A stretch of 64,000 nt of DNA, taken from Melastoma dodecandrum. Its lineage: Eukaryota; Streptophyta; Magnoliopsida; Myrtales; Melastomataceae. The stretch lies in NCBI GenBank assembly GCA_029817715.1, contig JARUPY010000085.1, positions 2,604,001 through 2,668,000 of the forward strand, in the 5' to 3' direction. Under the pieces are notes generated by a model. It searched no databases, was not told where the DNA came from, and saw nothing but the letters and a program-made list of their open reading frames with translations. This document shows, in pieces, positions 37,311-45,802 of the stretch (its first letter is position 1; every line of letters begins with the position of its first letter). A program made the translations under genes and the position numbers.

Positions 37311-39266
37311 ATGGCAGGAGAAAGGATTTTGTTTGGGCTTAGTGAGCCGGAACTGCGGAGGCCCATTATCAGGGTAAAGATCCTTCCAACCGACGCGCCT
37401 TTCCCGCTACCTCCGCCTCCGACGCCACTGCTGATGCCGCCCCTCCCTCGGGCCACCCGATCCCCGGCCCGCCCAACCGGAGGCGCCGAAGGAGGAGGAA
37501 ATTCTTCACCGAGATCAATGGCGGGCCGTCCCTTTCCAGGCATCGTCGTTACAGGCTCTCCGACCCTGCTAAGGAGATCGACATGGAAGCTCTCATCGCT
37601 ATCTCGGTCGGTTTCCCTGTGGACTCCCTCACGGAGGAAGAGAGAGAGGCCAATGTCGTGTCGGTTATCGGAGGGCCGGAGCAGTCCAACTATATTGTAG
37701 TTAGGAACCATATACTGGCGAGGTGGCGGTCCTATGTCAACGCGTGGTTGACTTTTGATCAGGCTCTCGAGGCCATCAGGTCTCAGCACAAAACCCTAGT
37801 CGAGTCGGCTTACCGGTTCTTGCTCGAGCATGGTTACATAAACTCTGGCCTCGCCCCAGCCATAATCAAGATAAAATCTCGGCTGTTCGATGGGGTGGAA
37901 AAGGCTAATGTGGTGGTGATTGGTGCAGGACTTGCGGGTTTGGTTGCGGCGAGGCAATTGGTATTTCTAGGGTTTAAGGTTCTTGTATTGGAAGGGAGGG
38001 AGCGATGTGGGGGACTGGTGAAGACAAAGAGGATGTCTGGTCGCGGTATTTTGGCAGCTGCCGACCTCGGTGGTAGTGTCCTGACTGGAGTCGATGCAAT
38101 CCCCTTGGTGTTTTGGCGCGGCAGATAGGGTTGCCTCTTCACAAGGTGAGGGATATATGTCCTTTGTACTTGCCGGACGGTAAGGCAGTCAACAAGGACG
38201 TTGATTCGAAAGTAGTCTTCCTTTAACAGGATATTGGATAGGGTATGCAAACTTAGACAAGCCATGATCGAGGAAGTTAAGTCGGTGGATGTACCTCTAG
38301 GGACTGCATTGGAGGCATTTAGGAGGGCCTTTAAGGTGGCGGAGGATCCTCAGGAGCGGATGTTGCTAGACTGGCATCTGGCGAATTTGGAATACGGTAA
38401 TGCGTCCCTCATGTCAAGCCTGTCTATGGCGTACTGGGATCAGGACGATCCTTACGAGATGGGTGGTGATCATTGTTTCATCCCTGGTGGAAACGAGAGG
38501 TTCGTCAAGGATCTTGCAGGGGATTTGCTGATTTTCTATAGCAGGACAGTGGAGGGCATTCGGTACGGTAGCGACGGGGTTCTAGTTTATACGGGCAGGC
38601 AAGAGTTTTGGGGCAACATGGCTCTCTGCACTGTTCCCTTGGGCGTGCTCTAAAAAGGGACTATTGAATTCATCCCTGAACTTCCTCCGAGGAAGTTAGA
38701 TGAATCCAAAGACTGGGCTTTGGGTTGTTGAACAAGTCGCGATGTTATTTTCCTACAATTTTCTGGGGCTCTGAAATCGACACATTCGGACACTTGGCCG
38801 AGGACCTGAGCATGAGGGGGGAGTTCTTCCTATTCTATAGCTATCATGCCGTATCGGGAGGGCCGCTCCTCATAGCCCTAGTGGCAGGGGAGGCCGCGAT
38901 CAAGTTTGAGATGATGTCACCAGTCGAATCTGTGAAGAGGGTCCTGGAGATACTAGGCCCAAAGGAATAGCCGTCCCCAACCCGTTGCAGGCCATATGCA
39001 CCAGGTGGTGGAAGGACCACTTCACTTACGGGACATATTCCTACGTCGCAATCGGATCTTCAGGCGACGACTATGACATCCTCTCAGAGAGTGTGGGCGA
39101 CAGGCTCTTCTTTGCCGGGGAGGCTACTAATAAGCAGTATCCGGCCACAATGCATGGCGCCTTCCTTAGCGGGATGAGGGAGGCCGCCAACATCCTTAGG
39201 ATCGCCAAGAGAAGGGGCAGCAGTGGCAATGGCAATGGCACAGGTACCGGCATAACATCCAACTAG
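37311..39266 (+). pseudogene. LDL1: LDL1/LSD1-type histone demethylase pseudogene
   Basis: LDL1 is a flavin-dependent H3K4 demethylase with a SWIRM domain and an amine-oxidase domain, and is intronless in Arabidopsis. This intronless trace contains the basic RRRRRRKFFTEINGGPS segment (about 37482-37535), the SWIRM domain (EALIAISVGFPVDSLTEEE, NYIVVRNHILARWRSYVNAW), the FAD-binding VVVIGAGLAGLVAARQL (37912-37965) and later amine-oxidase segments YWDQDDPYEMGGDHCFIPGG, TFGHLAEDLSMRGEFFLFYS and ATMHGAFLSGMREAANILR. It is split over at least four frames, with shifts near 38090 and 38220, a stop at 38651-38653, and shifts near 38720 and 38965. The N-terminus has no clean start and the domain after the amine oxidase is missing. 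The sequence is still highly similar to the family, so inactivation is probably not ancient. Confidence 0.88.
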
Positions 39267-39567
39267 GAGCTAGCTAACTCTGCTGGGTGCATAGTTCTTC
39301 CCATCTGTAGGACACGAACAGGAAGTAGTGGCGCGCGTTACCTTTTGTGAAAAGTGTTGCGACCTAAACGGGACAAACTCAGTTTCACATCGAAAATATA
39401 GAAGAGTCTGGCCTTGTATATAAAGCGGGCTACTCCTTTTACTGCCAATTAGTTTTAGAGAGAAATCCTATGCTGGACTCGGTACGTAGGTTGGACTCGG
39501 TAGGTAGGTTAGATTACGTAGGTTGGACTCGGTACGTAGGTTAGACTCGGTCCATCAGGACTAATCT
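39267..39567. other. Spacer between the LDL1 and SKS pseudogenes
   Basis: This stretch contains the 18-bp tandem repeat listed separately and otherwise no gene. It appears to join two unrelated gene remnants. Confidence 0.4.
39475..39550 (+). repeat. 18-bp tandem repeat, about four copies
   Basis: Unit GGACTCGGTACGTAGGTT at 39475-39492, GGACTCGGTAGGTAGGTT at 39493-39510, a degraded copy AGATTACGTAGGTT at 39511-39524, another full unit at 39525-39542 and a partial AGACTCGG. It lies between two pseudogenes. Confidence 0.9.
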
Positions 39568-40414
39568 TACTGCGAGTGGGCCGAGGCCGAAACCCAGGGG
39601 TCATACCACTATGGCCTGATCAACACCACCAAAACAATCAGGCTGTCGAGCTCTGCCGGCCAGGTGAACGGCAAGCAACGGTATGCGCTGAACAGCGTGT
39701 CGTTGGCGTTCGTCCCAACCGTCACCCCCCTGAAGCTGGCGGACTATTTCAACATAGGGGAAAGTCTTCCACGTCGGCAGCATCTCGTCCATCCCGACTG
39801 GCGGGGGGATTTACCTCGACACAACGGTTCTTGGGGCCAATCACAGGGACTTCATAGAGATCATTTTCGAGAACACCGAGGATATCGTCCAGAGCTACCA
39901 CCTCAATGGCAACAGCTTCTTCGTCGTTGGGTAAGCTTTTCATCTAACCTATCTTATAGATTCCCATCAGGCGATTCTTGTTCAAGACATTCCAATAAAT
40001 ATCAACATGCCTCGTGCGACGGATACAGAATGGATGGAGGGCAATGGATACGGGCTAGTCGAAACCAGTACAACCTCCGTGATGCTGTTTTCCGTTCCAC
40101 CACACAGGTGATCCTCCTGCTTTCCTCATCGTAAGTTTCCCCGTGTAATACAGAAATCTGACGATTAAGCTAAGGCCAACGTTGGCTGGTGAAAATCGCA
40201 GGTGTACCCTTTCTCGTGGACGGCAATATACGTGGCGCTCGACAACGTAGGGATGTGGAACCTGAGGTCGGAGTTCTGGGCAAGGCAGTACCTCGGACAG
40301 CAACTGTACCTGAGAGTCTACACATCTTCGACATCCCTGAGGGACGAGTACCCAATTCCGAAGAACGCTCTTCTCTGCGGCAGGGCTGTGGGTCGACACA
40401 CCAGGCCGCTCTGA
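39568..40414 (+). pseudogene. SKU5-similar (SKS) multicopper oxidase-like pseudogene, 3' part
   Basis: SKS proteins are extracellular, GPI-linked or secreted relatives of ascorbate oxidase, often pollen-expressed. Only the C-terminal cupredoxin region is present. It starts with QGSYHYGLINTTKTIRLSS and NGKQRYALNSVS, then TPLKLADYFNIG, where a 1-nt shift changes frame; the trace resumes as GKVFHVGSISSIPTGGGIYL and ends YHLNGNSFFVVG at an intron. The next exons encode MDGGQWIRASRNQYNLRDAV and then WTAIYVALDNVGMWNLRSEF, ARQYLGQQLYLRVYTSS and NALLCGRAVGRHTRPL. The first two cupredoxin domains are absent. The end is 40414. Confidence 0.82.
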
Positions 40415-40879
40415 AATGGCTCTAGACTGCTCGAGAATCAATCGTTTCGCATCTTTACCGTCACCGTTCCCGGGGATTCGATGACTTTCGACCTTAACTC
40501 GAGGTCGCCATTCTTATTATTTTCCCAGATAATCTGGATCATCGAATTTGTTATTATTCTTAAGAGAAGTCATATGTTGTAATTTGTTATAGTAATCTGA
40601 ATGTGTTGTGCCCCAGTGTTTCCATGATGTAAGAACAATGGTTTTAATGTCTCAGTAAGCCCTTACTGTTTGTTATTCAACACTTTATTCACTTACGTAT
40701 CTTAGTAAATCAAATTAAATTCACGAGTGCAATGTTCGGGCGTGTCTCAGTCGGTCTATTTAAATATGTATAAACTATTATTGAAATTTTGGTTGGATAA
40801 ATAAGATGGAAGAAGCTCCAACAACGTCATTGAGTTTTGTTACTCGTTTTCTTCGTAATATTTTGCGAAAAATTTTAAA
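40415..40879. other. AT-rich flank left of the MULE
   Basis: This is flank of the SKS remnant and AT-rich DNA up to the MULE's left target duplication. I see no gene. Confidence 0.4.
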
Positions 40880-40888
40880 ATTTTTTTA

Positions 40889-41023
40889 GGCAAATTATCG
40901 ATATTTAGCCCCAACTATACGCCAACTTTATGTTTTGTCATATCGTTTAAAAATTTTTGAATTTGACCTTATTTCAATTTTATTTTTCAATTTAGCCTAA
41001 TCTGTAACGGACGTTATGGTGTG
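40889..41023 (+). repeat. MULE left terminal inverted repeat
   Basis: The left TIR matches the reverse complement of 45389-45522 over its whole length with about six mismatches. The inner limit is where the match fails after GTTATGGTGT. Just inside it, 41058-41085 carries a duplicated GTCTGACGTGT phrase. Confidence 0.92.
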
Positions 41024-41435
41024 TTGGCGTGTCTCTAATGGCCTTTATTCTGCTCCTACATGCGTCTGACGTGTGTCTGACGTGTGTGTATGTTGGCGAT
41101 TCTATACAGCGTGGACAATATTTAACGAAAAAAATTCAGAAAGGGGATTAGGGTTTGAGTTTCAGTTGTAGGTATTCTGGGACAGAGGGATTGTTCCTCC
41201 TTTCGCAGGTTAGAGTTTGTTGTTAATTTCCTATGTTTTTCTTTGTCGTTCCTCTATTCCTTGATTGAATAGCCTATCGTGTGATTCCTTGTTGATTCTG
41301 TTACCGTTGTGGGTTGGGTTTTTCTAATTGTCTGTGTTGGGGTAGAGGGCTTGTTCCTCCTTTAGTTGGTTGGGTTTGTATTGTGTTGATTTTGTCTACG
41401 TTAGGTTTGTTTTTGCGATTCACGTTTCTTGTTAA

Positions 41436-42009
41436 ATGCCCAGGTTGGTTATGATGAGTGCTAGCGAGAGTTTTGACACATGTGCGGTATCGGCAAATGC
41501 CAGCTATGATACTAGTGAAAGGAGATGCAAACATGGGCTGCGAGCCGTATTGTATACCTCATGGAGTAGAAGTAATCCAGGGAGACGATTTTTTCGTTGT
41601 CGGATGTGGAAGGTTGTTTATAGTTGTTGTTTGTGTCTGAATATGGTTGACTGTACCTGATTAATGTTGTTACTGTCTTTGTTTGCTTTAGGACGATGAT
41701 TGTGGATTTTTTAGCTGGTATGACGAGGTTGTACCCCCTCGACAGGAAGAAGTAATATTGTACCTTGTTGAGAATAAGAAGATGCTAGAAGGTAACATTC
41801 AGATTATGCAAAAGAGAGAAGGTGAAATGGAAGAGTTGATCAAGCATCTTCAGACTGAGGTGATCAAGTATAAGACATTGCAGTCAACCCATCAGCTAGA
41901 AGAATCGGCAAATGAAGTGATGATGAAAAAAATAGATAGAGGCTTCAAGATGATGACTTTGGTTGTAATAGTTTTAATTAGTGTCGTTGTATATGTATGT
42001 CTGATGTAG
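41436..42009 (+). CDS. MULE-borne GRF-type zinc finger, coiled-coil, tail-anchored protein
   Basis: Two exons (41436-41612 and 41692-42009, GT-AG intron) encode 164 residues without any lesion. Order: a short Ser-rich start (MPRLVMMSASESFDTCAVS); a GRF-type zinc finger at about residues 32-67 with CKHGLRAVLYTSWSRSNPGR, RFFRC, and after the splice DDDCGFFSWYDE, where the ligands would be the first Cys and His and the two later Cys; a charged helix with heptad-like spacing (about 80-140, KKMLEGNIQIMQKREGEMEE and following); and a C-terminal hydrophobic helix, MMTLVVIVLISVVVYVCLM, ending the protein. The spliced exon restores the zinc finger exactly, supporting the intron. GRF fingers bind single-stranded nucleic acid in other proteins. 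Plant genomes contain many proteins of this layout; here one lies inside a transposon. Its role is unknown; it occupies the place of mudrB in MuDR, but I see no sequence relation. Confidence 0.85.
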
Positions 42010-42161
42010 TTGTTATCTTATGTTGTGTTATGTTCCACTTTCCATAATATTGAACAATGTTATGTTGTGTTTTGAACACCCATGGGATGTCTAACAGAAA
42101 CAAGAGCCATAATTCCAAAATTCCATAAGACATAATTCCAGAATTCCAAAAGCCATATTTT

Positions 42162-42236
42162 CAGAAGCCATACATGGCAATACAGACAGCAATTCGAAAA
42201 TGCATAATTCCAGAAGCCATACATGGCAATACAGAC
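42162..42236 (+). repeat. 26-bp direct repeat between the convergent MULE genes
   Basis: A 26-bp phrase beginning CAGAAGCCATACATGGCAAT is present at 42162-42187 and again at 42211-42236. Related AATTCCA-rich fragments occur from 42110. It lies between the stop codons of the two convergent MULE genes, where transcription ends would be expected. Confidence 0.85.
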
Positions 42237-42272
42237 TTTATATCAAAATATTGGATGGCTTCTCTCATCCAT

Positions 42273-44853
42273 TCAGAGCTGTGCAATATCAGGGATGAAC
42301 TCTTCAGTTTGTGTTGCTTGACTGGAGCCTGCAGTCGCCTGTCTCTTGCTGCAAGTCCTCCTATTATGGCCCTTTTTGCCACACAACTTGCATTTCACTC
42401 TCCAATGATGACCAGAACCTGTAAAATATAATAACATTTTAAAAGATGGGCCATAATAAATAACAAAGATGGGCAGTTTCATACCATAATCTGGATAGCC
42501 GAATGGTACTTTTTCTGCAGCTTCGGTGGTCTGCTTAGATGGGTTTGGCTGGGTATCGACTAGTTGTGACGATTGTTGAGAAGATGGCTGTCGCTTGCAG
42601 GTTCTTCTATTGTGTCCCATGTTGCCACACAGCTTACAAGTCATGCCAATTCCCTTCCTACTCAACTGTACCGAGCTTGTCTTTGGGTCCTCTTCTTTGC
42701 TTTTCTTTCTTTTTTGCTTCCTAGGTTTTCCAGGCAATTTCTTATAAGGAGGTGGCCTAATTAGATCGCTCTCTACATGTGGCCAGAATTTGCTGCCTTC
42801 CAGTGGATGAAGAACATGCATATAAGCTTGCCGGTATGTGTCCATTTTGAAACAGGGATCTACATAATCCTCTACCCGTCTCTTCATGTACAATATACAT
42901 GACAACGCATGTGTACATGGAATCCCATGTAATTCCCAACTCCTACTACATGTCCAAACCTTTAGATCCACTAAGAACCTGTCTGAGTCAGCCAAAGGCA
43001 TTGATACTTCAAACTTTTCAGTAATGGATGGTTTCACCACCCATCTTGTTGCAACTTCTTTCATGGCCTCTATTTCTTTCCTGGCATTTTCTGTTAGTAT
43101 ATCAACTCTCCTAGTAGCTAGCAGCTTTGTTCTTCTCTACTTGCCTAACCATTAGAAGACGTCTAATACGTTCTAACATGTCAATCAAAGGTAATCTTCT
43201 AGCGGCCACAATGTAAGAATTGAATGTTTCGCACATGTTATTACTATGTGTACCGCACTTGCTGGAAAAGTTGAAGAAAGCCTTACAGAAATGATTATGA
43301 CCTTGTTTCTGGAAATCTTCGTAGGCTTGGAGGGATCCAGGGACTCCATCTCTTCCATATTTCAATTCATTCATTGCAATATTGAAGTCAACTTCATTGG
43401 TGCATCTCACGGCTTTGTAGAAACAATTCTTCAGGAAAATGTCTCTATTCTTCACCTTCCAATTTTGGTAGACATGTCTTGAGCAATTCCTGGACTCGAC
43501 TTCAGGTGCAAGAGTGGCAATGGCGTTCAGCAAACCCTACAACATATTAAGAAATCCATCACCAATGGCAGTCACGACAACAGATAAATAAGGGTGTAGA
43601 ACTTACCTTTTGTTGGTCGCTAATGAATGTCCAACCGTGCCCAGATCCCACTTTCAATTCTCTGAAAAGAATTTCAAGAAACCATGAGTTCTGGTTTTCT
43701 CCCTCCACCACTGCCCATGCAATGGGGTACATGCCATCATTCCCATCGCGTCCTACGGCGGTTAGTAAGATTCCACCAACCTTGTTCTTTATGAACGTTT
43801 CGTCAAATCCCACAAACTTTCTGCACCCACTAAGGAACCCCTTAATCAAAGCCTCAAAACCTATGAACGGCTTTCTAAAAGTTGTGTGTAGTCCTGTTGA
43901 TAACGTTAAATCGCAAGACAGCTCAAAGCAACTGCCTGAAAATTTGTTCCTCAAAGCTGCTAGATATGGTTTAAGCTTCCTGAAATGATCATCCACATTA
44001 CCAACCATCAAACCATCTGCAATCCAGCAAGCCTTGTAAACCTTCATCAGGCCTACCTCAATTGTGTACTTCTTTATGACCTCATCTTGAATTTCCTTGG
44101 CCGTGGCACCATCTCTTCTTATATGACCTGTTCAGCTAACCAACGGGTAGTAGCTTGCCTGTTTTGCAGCTTCCGTGCACATGTATGAGTTTCAGACACA
44201 TTTTTTATGGCAAATGACCATTCCTTCTTCATCCATGATCCATATACCTTCCAGGGACATCCAGATTCACATATAGCCTCAAGCTTCGCTTTGGAACTAC
44301 GCTTCCAACGTAAATTTATTCCATTAGCGATGGCATACCTCTGCACAGCATCATGCATCTGCTTTGGTGTCTCAAAACACATGTCGGGCTTGAACTTGAT
44401 CTGCTTATGATCACAATCTGGATCATAGTTAAATAATTCTGCCTTCAAGTGCCTCCTCTTGAATGCTATTGTGAATGAGCCATCGTCTTATAGCATTTCC
44501 TCGTCTGACTTTTCATAATCAGATTGTTCTACTTCATCAGTTTCAACAACACTACTTACATCCACCCTAACGGCACCAATAACCTCTTCAACTACAGGAT
44601 AAACACCAGCAACCCTCTCCTGGACATCCACATCTTGAATACCTACATCTACTTCATCATCCTCTCCAGCAACCCTCTCCTGTTCTGGCTCTGAGATACC
44701 TACATCCACTGTTTCATCATCGCTGTCCGTAAGAGAAAGACTAATATCAAAACTATTTTCATCATCCACTGCTTCATTTTCTGATCCATGCTCAATCAGG
44801 GTCCCTTCACAATAGATAGTCACTGTTGAACCATCAGTATAGGCATCGCACAT
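42273..44853 (-). pseudogene. mudrA-like: MURA-type MULE transposase, interrupted
   Basis: This is a plant Mutator transposase (PMD/MULE family, DDE nuclease). The trace runs from MCDAYTDGSTVTIYCEGTLI and an acidic N-terminus to the MuDR N-terminal domain (CFETPKQMHDAVQRYAIANG, CESGCPWKVYGSWM), then DDE motifs FVGFDETFIKN and GHGWTFISDQQKG, then HSNNMCETFNSYIVAAR. A SWIM finger follows (CSRSWELHGIPCTHALSC), and finally two CCHC knuckles, CKLCGNMGHNRRTC and CKLCGKKGHNRRTC. An intron at about 43610-43534 is GT-AG. Lesions: TAA at 44488-44490 in frame with downstream coding; a frameshift near 44130 (AEQVI* where RRDGATAKEIQ should follow); a frameshift near 43115 (KNKAASY* where KLLATRRVDILTENA should follow). 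The catalytic Asp residues survive, so the protein was recently functional or the lesions are sequence errors. Confidence 0.88.
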
Positions 44854-45388
44854 CTCTAATACATATCCTTATCAGAAAATATCTCCTTCACGGTACCATC
44901 GAGAAGAGCATACCACATCTTCCTCAGACTGCAACCTGAATCTTGACAAAATGCTACCAGAGTAAAATAACCCATCAGATCACAGTCAACATTTTCATAC
45001 TTACACACTCTACCACCAATGATTCAAAACTCTTCCCCTGCGACACTAATCCACCTACATGCATTTCCATGGAAAGCCGCTTCATTTTGATCTGCCAACC
45101 ATCAACGATCGTGGAAATGCGAATCAGTCCCGTCCGCTAAACCCAAGCAAACACAGTAAACAAACATACACCCTAAACCCATTACGATCTGAACAAAGAG
45201 ACACAATCGACTTATAGGGAGGAAAGACAACCAAGGAGTCGTCGAAAAACACTGCAAGATGCTCGAAGTCGATGCACAGATGAATAAACCCAAATCACAC
45301 GTGTTACAGAATTCGTCCATATTATCCACGTAGGAAAAAGAAAAAACAGTTTTCGTGCCACGTAAGATATTCTACCACTTTTCCGTCG

Positions 45389-45522
45389 ACACCGTAACGT
45401 CCGTTACAGATTAGGCTAATTCGAAAAATAAAATTGAAATAAGGTCAAATTCAAAAATTTTTAAATGATATGACAAAACGTAAAGTTGGCATATAGTTGG
45501 GGCTAAATATCGATAATTTGCC
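45389..45522 (-). repeat. MULE right terminal inverted repeat
   Basis: The right TIR, reverse complement of 40889-41023. Its outer end GATAATTTGCC abuts the target duplication ATTTTTTTA at 45523-45531. Confidence 0.92.
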
Positions 45523-45636
45523 ATTTTTTTATTAATATCTTTAAATCGGTATAAAAAATAGTCGAAAGATTAAAAAAAAAAACTATTTTCTAAAATAATT
45601 TAAGTACAGAACATTCCCCTCTCCTCAGTCCAGGTA

Positions 45637-45645
45637 AAACCCTAA
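45637..45645 (+). promoter_or_regulatory. Telo-box AAACCCTAA upstream of CCT2
   Basis: A telo-box 158 bp before the CCT2 ATG. Telo-boxes paired with site II elements are known in promoters of plant translation and growth genes. Confidence 0.55.
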
Positions 45646-45666
45646 CTGCACCGCCATTCTGCAAAG

Positions 45667-45672
45667 TGGGCT
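45667..45672 (+). promoter_or_regulatory. Site II element TGGGCT upstream of CCT2
   Basis: A TGGGCT motif 21 bp after the telo-box, the usual partner element (TGGGCC/T, TCP-bound in Arabidopsis). Spacing and context fit a housekeeping promoter. Confidence 0.5.
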
Positions 45673-45802
45673 CGCTCGGATCCGTTACCTTTTGACTCCA
45701 TTTCTCCCCGTGATCTTCTACCTGCCTACGGTGGAAGTTCGGGGCAGTTAGTCGTCATTCCGGAGTCACTAGGTCGATCGATTCCGCTCCGTTCCTCGTA
45801 CA

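Larger units (their letters stand above)
40880..45531. mobile_element. Complete Mutator-like element (MULE) with 134-bp TIRs and 9-bp TSD
   Basis: The element body is 40889-45522 (4,634 bp). Its ends are inverted repeats of about 134 bp, both beginning GGCAAATTATCGATATTTAG; by eye I count about six differences, mostly C/T or G/A changes. The body is flanked by the identical 9-mer ATTTTTTTA at 40880-40888 and 45523-45531, the target-duplication length typical of Mutator. Inside are a GRF zinc-finger gene on the + strand (41436-42009) and a MURA-type transposase on the - strand (44853-42273), transcribed toward each other. The intact duplication and near-identical TIRs mean the insertion is not very old. 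The transposase carries lesions, so this copy is probably non-autonomous now. Confidence 0.95.
45523..45802. other. CCT2 promoter and leader abutting the MULE
   Basis: Only 271 bp separate the target duplication from the CCT2 start codon. This short region holds a telo-box and a site II element and must contain the CCT2 core promoter, unless the MULE end contributes. Confidence 0.6.
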
